Shown: positions 1-5,576 of the stretch, in pieces | How the letters are laid out: the number at the start of each line of letters is the position of its first letter | Position numbering within the stretch: the first letter of the stretch is position 1 | Assembly: GCA_016295895.1 (NCBI GenBank) | Contig: JAEDKI010000102.1 | Location: 1 to 7,304 of the forward strand | Reading direction: 5' to 3' | From: Clostridiaceae bacterium | GTDB lineage: Bacteria > Bacillota > Clostridia > Oscillospirales > Acutalibacteraceae | Length of the DNA: 7,304 bases | Made by a program: the position numbers and the translations under genes | The notes under the pieces: model-generated | Database searches by the model: none | Seen by the model: only the letters and a program-made list of their open reading frames with translations | What the model was told of the DNA's origin: nothing

Positions 1-155
1 CGCAGCTCGGCGCTGACCGTGCCGTAAAGAGGCATAACGACTCTGCACGCAACCTTTCTCCTTCTGAGCGCCTGAGGCAGAGAGCCTGCAACATCCGCAA
101 GTCCGCCGCTTGCCGCAAACGGGAGCGCTTCGCTCGACGCATAAAGAACTTTCAT
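1..155 (-). CDS. glgA: Glycogen synthase GlgA, N-terminal fragment (runs off the left edge)
   Basis: The first 51 residues of an ADP-glucose-dependent glycogen synthase (GT5), the enzyme that extends alpha-1,4-glucan chains in the cytoplasm. The fragment begins MKVLYASSEALPFAASGGLADVAGSLPQAL (residues 1-30 in two overlapping blocks: MKVLYASSEALPFAAS, then GGLADVAGSLPQAL), which is the typical first beta strand and glycine-rich ADP-glucose loop of the family, followed by VVMPLYG at 39-45. The well-known KTGGL lysine of Escherichia coli GlgA is Ala here (A15, in AASGGL). The start ATG at 155-153 is supported by an AAAGGA ribosome site at 169-164, eight bases upstream. The stop of the preceding gene lies only 17 bases away, so it is the fifth gene of the glg operon. 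Catalytic C-terminal motifs are outside the window, so completeness cannot be judged. Confidence 0.93.
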   Translation of the reverse strand, partial: MKVLYASSEALPFAASGGLADVAGSLPQALRRRKVACRVVMPLYGTVSAEL

Positions 156-172
156 TTTTATCATCCTTTCTG

Positions 173-1105
173 TCAGCCGAAAATAACGGTTGTATAATAT
201 TTGCCTTCGTATTTTACTACTCCGACGCCGATTTTTGTTGTTTCTTCGCTCATTATCCTGTCTTTGTTAGCCGCCGCAACGGTCTGATAGACAGGGTTGC
301 CGCCGTAAGGCGTTGTCAGCGTATATGCACCCTGCACCGACGGTTCACCGAACACATCGGGATTCGCCATTGCTGCGCTGTTGCCTCTTGCGGCGGATTT
401 AAGGTCGGTTGAATGCTCAAGCGGAGCAAGACCCGCCTTTTTTCTGTCTGCATTTATCTGGTCAACAATGTTCTGAGCGAGGGTGTCGTCTCTGGTCAGA
501 TCCGTCTGAATATCAATGTTGAATTTTCCGGTTGTTCCCTCCTCGGTGGTCGCCCAGATGTTTTTCTCCGTTGTCGGCGGAGCATCAAGGGTGACAACCT
601 CGGTCAGCGGATTGCCGTTTTCGTCCTTCTGAGGCTTTCCGAAACGGTTTGTCACAACAACGCTTGAGGTTCTCGGAACAAATTCGGTTGTCGGCTCGGT
701 GGTGGTCGTGCTGTCCTCTCTGATTGTGTAGGAAACAACCTCGGTCACCGGATTGCCGTTATCGTCGAACAGAGGAATACCGTTTTCATCGGTCATGTGA
801 ACGAAGCTCGTCTGTTCGATATATTTGACTGTGTCCTCGGGATTCGTCACTCTCTTGGTAGTGGGATAAACATGATGTGACGAAACCTTGGGGCGGGCAT
901 ATTCGTGAACCATCGTCATATAAACGATGCTTCCGTCCTCCTGCGTCTGGCTGACAACTTCAACCGAAGTTTCGATTACCGTTTCAACCTCTTTTGTTGT
1001 TTCGGGAGCGGAACTGAAAACGCCCGTCTTGACCAGAATTGCAATAACTGCAAGCACAAGTGCCAAGGCAACGACTGCGCCCGTCAGAATATTTTTCTTT
1101 GACAT
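173..1105 (-). CDS. Membrane-anchored protein with degenerate CAP/SCP-like C-terminal domain
   Basis: A 310-residue protein of unknown function. Residues 1-7 are short and basic (MSKKNIL), followed by a hydrophobic segment at about 8-26 with no clear cleavage site, suggesting a signal anchor with the rest outside the cell. Residues 34-200 are a low-complexity Thr/Glu/Val-rich stalk holding two copies of a 23-residue repeat (102-124 and 149-171). Residues about 209-310 resemble a bacterial CAP/SCP (YkwD-like) domain: IVDQINADRKKAGLAPLEHS, then AARGNSAAMA, and a C-terminal IGVGVVKYEGKYYTTVIFG. The usual CAP pocket residues look lost: the ARxHSxDM histidine is N242, the following SH is GE, and no GH motif is seen. 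It lies between glgD (16-base gap) and glgA (17-base gap) and should be co-transcribed. The ribosome site is weak (GAAAGTG, overlapping the end of glgD). The CAP assignment rests on motif recall and is moderate; export is well supported. Confidence 0.8.
   Translation of the reverse strand: MSKKNILTGAVVALALVLAVIAILVKTGVFSSAPETTKEVETVIETSVEVVSQTQEDGSIVYMTMVHEYARPKVSSHHVYPTTKRVTNPEDTVKYIEQTSFVHMTDENGIPLFDDNGNPVTEVVSYTIREDSTTTTEPTTEFVPRTSSVVVTNRFGKPQKDENGNPLTEVVTLDAPPTTEKNIWATTEEGTTGKFNIDIQTDLTRDDTLAQNIVDQINADRKKAGLAPLEHSTDLKSAARGNSAAMANPDVFGEPSVQGAYTLTTPYGGNPVYQTVAAANKDRIMSEETTKIGVGVVKYEGKYYTTVIFG
593..661 (-). repeat. Internal 23-residue repeat, copy 2 (residues 149-171 of the CAP-like protein)
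   Basis: The copy reads VVVTNRFGKPQKDENGNPLTEVV. With copy 1 it shares the pattern V-x-x-T-x-x-x-G-x-P-x-x-D-x-N-G-N-P-x-T-E-V-V. The last third is nearly identical in DNA too, differing at only a few bases across the GNPxTEVV codons. It is followed by Thr/Pro/Glu-rich linker sequence. Confidence 0.85.
734..802 (-). repeat. Internal 23-residue repeat, copy 1 (residues 102-124 of the CAP-like protein)
   Basis: The copy reads VHMTDENGIPLFDDNGNPVTEVV, aligning without gaps to copy 2 at residues 149-171. The spacing between copies is 47 residues and the linker is TTTTEPTTE-like, as in extracellular stalks. A shorter related stretch, VSQTQEDGSIVYMTMV at 51-66, may be a diverged third copy, but this is uncertain. 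Confidence 0.85.
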
Positions 1106-1121
1106 GGGATATCACACTTTC

Positions 1122-2234
1122 TCAGATAACGATTCCTTTTCCTATATAAACAGGATAGTTAGAGGCGCCGCAAAGCTTTTTGCCGGGTTTAACAACCGCC
1201 GCCTTGTCGATAATCACGCATTCAAGGGATGAATTCTCGCCGATGAAAGTATCCTGCATAATAATGGAATCTTTGATTTTTGCGCCTTTTTCAACCGTTA
1301 CCCCTCTGAAAAGAATTGAGTTTTCAACCTCGCCGTAAATACGGCAGCCGTCAGCAACAAGCGAATTTGAAACCTTTGCGCCTATGCCGTAAATTGCGGG
1401 AACCTGGTCTCTGACCTTTGTATAAACGGGGCTTTCGGAGGTGAAAAGCTGTTTTCTGTTTTCAAGCTTCAGCAATTCAAGGCTGATATCATAATAATTC
1501 TGAAGCGAACCGATAACCCTGACAAATCCTTTTTCCTCATAGCCGAAAACTCTCAGGTGCTTGACATTGTTGGCAAAAAGTGTTTCAAGCTCAACAATGT
1601 TTGCTCCGTGAGCCTCGTGAAGCAGTCTTTCAAGCAGAGTTCTTCTGATGAGCATTATTTTGAGCGAATAATTGACGCTGCTGCTGTAGCAGTCAACCGT
1701 GCTTGTGCCCGTAACTCTGCCGCTCTCGTCAATGATAAGCTCCGTTGCGTTCTTGATTGCAGGGGGAGTTCCCTTTGCATAAGCAACGGTTATGTCGGCA
1801 TTATTTGCCTCGGTAGCTTTGATAAGAGCCTCATAATCCATGTTGCAGATGACATTGCAATCCGTCAGCAGAACATAGTCTTTTTTGGAATTGCTTATGT
1901 AGCTGATACAGCCGTAAAGAGCGTCAGCTCTGCCCTTTGCAATGCCAGTGTCGGGATTGTTGAAAGGCGGCAGAAGCGTCATGCCCTCTCTTTTTCTTGA
2001 AAGATCCCACGGTTTGCCCGTGCCGATATGATCCATAAGCGAGCGGTAATTGCTCTTGGTGATAACGCCGACCTGAGGGATACCTGCGTTAACCATGTTT
2101 GAAAGAGGAAAGTCTATCAGACGGTAGCGTGCCGCAAAAGGAATTGAACCCATCGTTCTCAATGCGGTAAGCTCGGGCAAAGCCTCGTCATAGGCGTTTG
2201 AAAATATAATTCCGAGAACATTTTTTGCTGCCAT
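1122..2234 (-). CDS. glgD: Glucose-1-phosphate adenylyltransferase regulatory subunit GlgD
   Basis: A 370-residue homologue of GlgC, the usual length for GlgD, which partners GlgC in Firmicutes ADP-glucose pyrophosphorylase. The nucleotidyltransferase-like fold spans about 1-255 (RYRLIDFPLSNMVNAGI at 36-52, GKPWDLSR at 73-80) and the left-handed beta-helix region about 280-350. Compared with the neighbouring GlgC, the phosphate loop GGQGSR has become NAYDEA (13-18), the catalytic Asp of SGDHIYKMDY is N128 in DCNVICNMDY, the FEEKP sugar-phosphate motif is absent, and the metal-binding Asp of YWKDVGT is V240. These changes indicate a non-catalytic subunit, as known for GlgD. The start ATG overlaps the glgC stop by one base (TAATG), with a strong AGGAGGTG site inside the end of glgC, so translational coupling giving balanced subunits is likely. 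Confidence 0.95.
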   Translation of the reverse strand: MAAKNVLGIIFSNAYDEALPELTALRTMGSIPFAARYRLIDFPLSNMVNAGIPQVGVITKSNYRSLMDHIGTGKPWDLSRKREGMTLLPPFNNPDTGIAKGRADALYGCISYISNSKKDYVLLTDCNVICNMDYEALIKATEANNADITVAYAKGTPPAIKNATELIIDESGRVTGTSTVDCYSSSVNYSLKIMLIRRTLLERLLHEAHGANIVELETLFANNVKHLRVFGYEEKGFVRVIGSLQNYYDISLELLKLENRKQLFTSESPVYTKVRDQVPAIYGIGAKVSNSLVADGCRIYGEVENSILFRGVTVEKGAKIKDSIIMQDTFIGENSSLECVIIDKAAVVKPGKKLCGASNYPVYIGKGIVI

Positions 2235-3448
2235 TATTCCGCACCTCCTACATCGCTGTCAACCATTGTGTCGGGCGCAACTCTTGCACCCTTGCCGATA
2301 TGAACCCGATTGCCGACAACGGCAACGCCCCAGCCCTCGGCGTTCTTCATGTTTTCGGGGCTTTCGCCGACAACCGCTCCCTCGTCGATAACCGCATTTT
2401 CCGCAACTATCGAATACTGAACGACTGCGCCTTTTTTGATTACCGTGCCGGGCATGACTATCGAATACTTGACCTCTGCGCCCTCCTCAACGGTAACATT
2501 TGAGAACAGAACGGAGAAATCGATGCTTCCGTCAATCTCACAGCCCTCGGTTATCATTGAATTCTCAACCTGCGCATTATTGCCGATATAGTGAGGCGGA
2601 GCGGCGGGAGAGCGTGAATAGATTCTCCAGCTGTCGTCAGTCAGATCAAGGTCAACCTTGGGATTGAGCAGGTCAAGATTTGCATCCCAGAGGCTGTTGA
2701 TTGTTCCGACATCCTTCCAATAGCCGTCAAACTGATAGGCAAACATTCTCTCGCCGTTTTCGTGCATGGCGGGAATCAGATCGTGGCCGAAATCGTTGCC
2801 CGAATTCTCGTTTGCCTCGTCCTCAATGAGATATTTTCTGAGCTTCTTCCAATTGAAAACATAAACGCCCATTGAAGCCTTGTTGCTTCTCGGATTCTTG
2901 GGTTTTTCTTCAAATTCCTTGATTGAGCCGTCGTCGTTGACAATCATAAGGCCGAAACGGCTCGCCTCCTCCCACGGAACCTCGAGCATTGCAATCGTGC
3001 AGTCTGCGTTATGCTCCTTATGGAAATCAATCATCTTGGAATAATCCATTTTATAAATATGGTCGCCCGAGAGAATGAGAACATATTCGGGGTCATATCT
3101 TTCGATGAAATTTATGTTCTGATAAATGGCGTTCGCCGTTCCTTTGTACCACTCGGTTCCCTTTATCTGCTGATAAGGAGAAAGAATATGTACTCCGCCG
3201 TTGGCTCTGTCAAGATCCCACGGCTGACCGTTGCCGATATAGTCGTTAAGCTCCAGCGGCTGATACTGAGTCAGAACTCCGACTGTATAAATGCCCGAGT
3301 TAACGCAGTTGGAAAGAGGAAAATCGATAATGCGGTATTTGCCGCCGTAGGGCACGGCAGGCTTTGCGATTTTTTTTGTCAGAATGCCGAGGCGGCTGCC
3401 CTGACCGCCGGCAAGAAGCATAGCTATGCATTCGGGTTTTACTGCCAT
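2234..3448 (-). CDS. glgC: Glucose-1-phosphate adenylyltransferase catalytic subunit GlgC (ADP-glucose pyrophosphorylase)
   Basis: A 404-residue enzyme that makes ADP-glucose and pyrophosphate from ATP and glucose-1-phosphate, the committed step of glycogen synthesis. All key motifs are present: the nucleotide loop LLAGGQGSRL (11-20), KPAVPYGGKYRIIDFPLSN (29-47), GQPWDLDRANGG (74-85), the catalytic Asp D129 in SGDHIYKMDY, the sugar-phosphate motif FEEKP (179-183, K182 equivalent to E. coli K195), and metal-binding D246 in YWKDVGT. Hexapeptide beta-helix repeats occupy about 285-395 and end in VHIGKGARVAPDT. Length is normal for Firmicutes. The start at 3448-3446 has a canonical AGGAGG site (3461-3456) seven bases upstream. 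It follows glgB by 20 bases and overlaps glgD by one base. E. coli enzymes of this family are allosterically controlled by sugar phosphates; effectors here cannot be read from sequence. Confidence 0.97.
   Translation of the reverse strand: MAVKPECIAMLLAGGQGSRLGILTKKIAKPAVPYGGKYRIIDFPLSNCVNSGIYTVGVLTQYQPLELNDYIGNGQPWDLDRANGGVHILSPYQQIKGTEWYKGTANAIYQNINFIERYDPEYVLILSGDHIYKMDYSKMIDFHKEHNADCTIAMLEVPWEEASRFGLMIVNDDGSIKEFEEKPKNPRSNKASMGVYVFNWKKLRKYLIEDEANENSGNDFGHDLIPAMHENGERMFAYQFDGYWKDVGTINSLWDANLDLLNPKVDLDLTDDSWRIYSRSPAAPPHYIGNNAQVENSMITEGCEIDGSIDFSVLFSNVTVEEGAEVKYSIVMPGTVIKKGAVVQYSIVAENAVIDEGAVVGESPENMKNAEGWGVAVVGNRVHIGKGARVAPDTMVDSDVGGAE
2235..2249 (-). promoter_or_regulatory. glgC-glgD coupling junction: TAATG overlap with strong ribosome site
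   Basis: On the minus strand the last codons of glgC contain AGGAGGT (2249-2243), followed nine bases later by TAATG, where the glgC stop TAA and the glgD start ATG share base 2234. A ribosome ending on glgC is placed to restart on glgD, which would match the need for paired GlgC and GlgD subunits. Confidence 0.85.
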
Positions 3449-3468
3449 GAAAAGTCCTCCTTTATATA

Positions 3469-5364
3469 TTAAACGGTTTCTTTTTTCTTGCGGGATGTGT
3501 TCTTTATGAACATACAGCTGAGACCTTCAAGGTCAATCTCAATGCTGTAGTCAAATCCGTGCATCGGCTTTTTCTTTGCCCTGACAGAACCGACCGTGCT
3601 CTCTCCCCTGCCGCCGAATTCGGGGCTTGCCGAGCTGAAAACAACTCTGTAGGTTCCGGGGTCGGGAACTCCGATTCTGTATTTCTGCCTTGTCACCTTT
3701 GTGAAGTTGCAAACGGGAATTATTGCATTTCCGCTCTTGTCCCGTCTGATGAAAGCAACAACAGAGTTTGCGCTGTCATCGCTGACTATCCAGTTGAAGC
3801 CGTCCCAACTGTAATCGTCCTCCCACAGAGCGGGGGTTTTGAGATAAAACTCATTCAAAGCCTTGACATAATCCTTGAGCTGTCTGTGAGAATCGTAGCC
3901 GAGCAGCATCCAATCGAGCTGCTGCTTGAAGTTCCACTCCGAGAACTGACCGAATTCGCCGCCCATGAACAGCAGCTTCTTGCCGGGGTGAGACATCATG
4001 TAGCCGAGGAACGAACGCACTCCTGCGAATTTTTCTTCGTAATCGCCCGGCATTTTGTTTATCAGCGAGCATTTGCCGTGAACCACCTCGTCATGCGAAA
4101 TCGGCAAAACGAAATTCTCGGAAAACGCATAGAAAAACGAGAATGTCAGGCAGTCGTGATTATATTTTCTGAAAAGCCCGTCAAGTGAGAAATAACGCAG
4201 GCAATCGTTCATCCAGCCCATGTTCCACTTGAAATTGAAGCCGAGACCGCCCATATAGGTCGGCTTTGAAACCATCGGCCATGCGGTGCTTTCTTCGGCA
4301 ATCATCATAACATCGCCATGCTCCCTGAAAATGCTTTCGTTGAGCTTTTTGAGGAATGCCACGGCTTCAAGGTTTTCGTTGCCGCCGTTGATGTTTGGAA
4401 TCCACTGACCGTCGTCTCTGTCATAGTCGAGATAGAGCATCGAAGCAACTGCGTCAACCCTCAGACCGTCAATGTGGTATTTGTCAATCCAGAACATTGC
4501 GCTTGAAATCAGGAAGCTCTGCACCTCGGGTCTGCCGAAGTCAAATACTCTCGTTCCCCATTGATAATGCTCGCCCTTTTTGGGGTCGGCATATTCATAG
4601 CAGGCGCCGCCGTCAAATTCATAAAGTCCGAAAGCGTCTTTCGGGAAATGGGCGGGAACCCAGTCGAGGATAACGCCGATATCCATTGAATGAGCCTTGT
4701 CAACAAAATATGCAAAATCCTCGGGAGTGCCGTAGCGTGAGGTCGGGGCGAAATAGCCCGTCACCTGATAGCCCCATGAGCCGTCAAAAGGATGCTCCAT
4801 GACGGGCATCAGCTCAATATGAGTGTATCCCATCTCCTTTGCATAAGGCACGAGCCTGTCCGCAAGCTCTCTGTAAGGCAGAGGGTTGCCGTCTTCATAG
4901 GTCTGCCACGAGCCGGCATGAACCTCATATATATTCACGGGTGAAGAATAGATATCTTTCTTTTTGCGCTTTCTCAGCCATGCGCCGTCGTTCCAATCGA
5001 AATCAAGGCTTTCATAATATTTTGAAGCAGTTCCGGGTCTTGTTTCGGCGTGGAAAGCATAGGGGTCGCTTTTGAAAAGCTGCCTGCCGTCGGCAGTATG
5101 AATCAAAAACTTGTAGCTGTCATACTGCCTGACTCCGTTGACGGTGCATTCCCAGACTCCGCCGCTGATTTTTTTCATCGGAGCTTTGCCCGGCTGCCAG
5201 CCGTTGAAATCGCCGACAACCTCGGCATTGCGGGCATTCGGAGCCCAAACTCTGAAGCAAACGCCGCCTACGCCGTCGGAATGAGCGCCGAGATACTCAT
5301 AAGCCTTTGCGTTTGTTCCCTCATGGAAAAAATAAAGAGGAATATTACTGTCTTTCTTTTTCAT
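3469..5364 (-). CDS. glgB: 1,4-alpha-glucan branching enzyme GlgB (GH13, CBM48)
   Basis: A 631-residue glycogen branching enzyme, which cuts an alpha-1,4 chain and rejoins it through an alpha-1,6 bond. Residues about 25-110 form the CBM48-like domain (GVCFRVWAPNARNAEVVGDFNGW at 34-56). The GH13 barrel follows: YEVHAGSW (146-153), ELMPVMEHPFDGSWGYQVTGYFAP (184-207), DWVPAHF (234-240), the nucleophile D304 in GLRVDAVASMLY, the acid/base E357 in AEEST, and the transition-state Asp D425 in SHDEVVHGK. MGGEFGQFSEWN (467-478) and the C-terminal beta domain are also present. It is shorter than the E. coli enzyme (728) because it lacks the extra N-terminal module, which is common in this family. The tail is basic (RKKKETV). 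The start is supported by GGAGGA at 5379-5374, nine bases upstream. It is the first gene of the leftward operon, just downstream of the promoter near 5397-5425. Confidence 0.97.
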   Translation of the reverse strand: MKKKDSNIPLYFFHEGTNAKAYEYLGAHSDGVGGVCFRVWAPNARNAEVVGDFNGWQPGKAPMKKISGGVWECTVNGVRQYDSYKFLIHTADGRQLFKSDPYAFHAETRPGTASKYYESLDFDWNDGAWLRKRKKKDIYSSPVNIYEVHAGSWQTYEDGNPLPYRELADRLVPYAKEMGYTHIELMPVMEHPFDGSWGYQVTGYFAPTSRYGTPEDFAYFVDKAHSMDIGVILDWVPAHFPKDAFGLYEFDGGACYEYADPKKGEHYQWGTRVFDFGRPEVQSFLISSAMFWIDKYHIDGLRVDAVASMLYLDYDRDDGQWIPNINGGNENLEAVAFLKKLNESIFREHGDVMMIAEESTAWPMVSKPTYMGGLGFNFKWNMGWMNDCLRYFSLDGLFRKYNHDCLTFSFFYAFSENFVLPISHDEVVHGKCSLINKMPGDYEEKFAGVRSFLGYMMSHPGKKLLFMGGEFGQFSEWNFKQQLDWMLLGYDSHRQLKDYVKALNEFYLKTPALWEDDYSWDGFNWIVSDDSANSVVAFIRRDKSGNAIIPVCNFTKVTRQKYRIGVPDPGTYRVVFSSASPEFGGRGESTVGSVRAKKKPMHGFDYSIEIDLEGLSCMFIKNTSRKKKETV

Positions 5365-5396
5365 AAACGCCCGTCCTCCGAAAATTAGTTATTTTT

Positions 5397-5425
5397 ATTA
5401 TAACAATCATCTTATATTATTTCAA
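5397..5425 (-). promoter_or_regulatory. Sigma-A-type promoter for the glg operon
   Basis: On the minus strand, TTGAAA (5425-5420) is followed by a 17-base spacer and a perfect TATAAT (5402-5397). The expected transcription start is near 5390, giving a 5' leader of about 26 bases that carries the glgB ribosome site. The surrounding DNA is strongly AT-rich. The start is predicted only. Confidence 0.8.
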
Positions 5426-5444
5426 GTATATAAAGCAATTTTAA

Positions 5445-5473
5445 TGCCAAATTATCCGATGAAATCTTTGGCA
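5445..5473. promoter_or_regulatory. Inverted repeat TGCCAAA-N15-TTTGGCA, candidate operator
   Basis: Perfect 7-base arms at 5445-5451 and 5467-5473 with a 15-base interior; the flanks outside the arms are AT-rich and partly symmetrical (TTTTAA / ATTTAA). It lies about 20 bases upstream of the -35 box of the leftward glg promoter and about 36 bases upstream of the rightward -35 box. It is not a terminator: the loop is long, there is no U-tract context, and it is between two divergent promoters. A dimeric regulator site is the likeliest reading, but chance cannot be excluded in AT-rich DNA. Confidence 0.45.
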
Positions 5474-5486
5474 ATTTAACGATAAT

Positions 5487-5504
5487 GGTTACAATTATGT
5501 CACC
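5487..5504. promoter_or_regulatory. Imperfect palindrome GGTTACA-N4-TGTCACC, candidate operator
   Basis: The 18-base site pairs six of seven positions in each arm (the fourth position mismatches). It ends four bases before the -35 box of the rightward promoter, a typical place for an activator or repressor of that gene. I do not recognise the regulator family from the half-site. Confidence 0.45.
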
Positions 5505-5508
5505 TTCA

Positions 5509-5537
5509 TTGACAAAACCGCTCGGATTTGGTATTAT
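5509..5537 (+). promoter_or_regulatory. Sigma-A-type promoter for the pseudokinase gene
   Basis: A perfect TTGACA (5509-5514), a 17-base spacer and TATTAT (5532-5537), one mismatch from consensus. The expected transcription start is near 5544, giving a leader of about 33 bases that includes AAAAGGAG (5561-5568). The two divergent starts would be about 150 bases apart. Confidence 0.82.
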
Positions 5538-5576
5538 TACGATGGTTTACTATTTAACGCAAAAGGAGAAATCCAG

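Noticed and set aside
1557..2000. A 147-codon rightward open frame inside glgD
   Set aside because: It lies fully antisense to a clear glgD coding frame, has no ribosome site and no recognisable protein features.
3559..4188. A 209-codon rightward open frame inside glgB
   Set aside because: Antisense shadow of conserved GlgB catalytic sequence; composition reflects the opposite strand.
5414..5437. Alternative leftward promoter TTGCTT with TATAAG
   Set aside because: A weaker match with a 16-base spacer; the nearby TTGAAA-17-TATAAT is much closer to consensus and better placed for glgB.
5445..5473. Catabolite-response (cre) element or rho-independent terminator
   Set aside because: The sequence does not fit the TGWAARCGYTWNCW-type cre pattern, and the 15-base interior without a GC-rich stem plus T-run does not fit a terminator.
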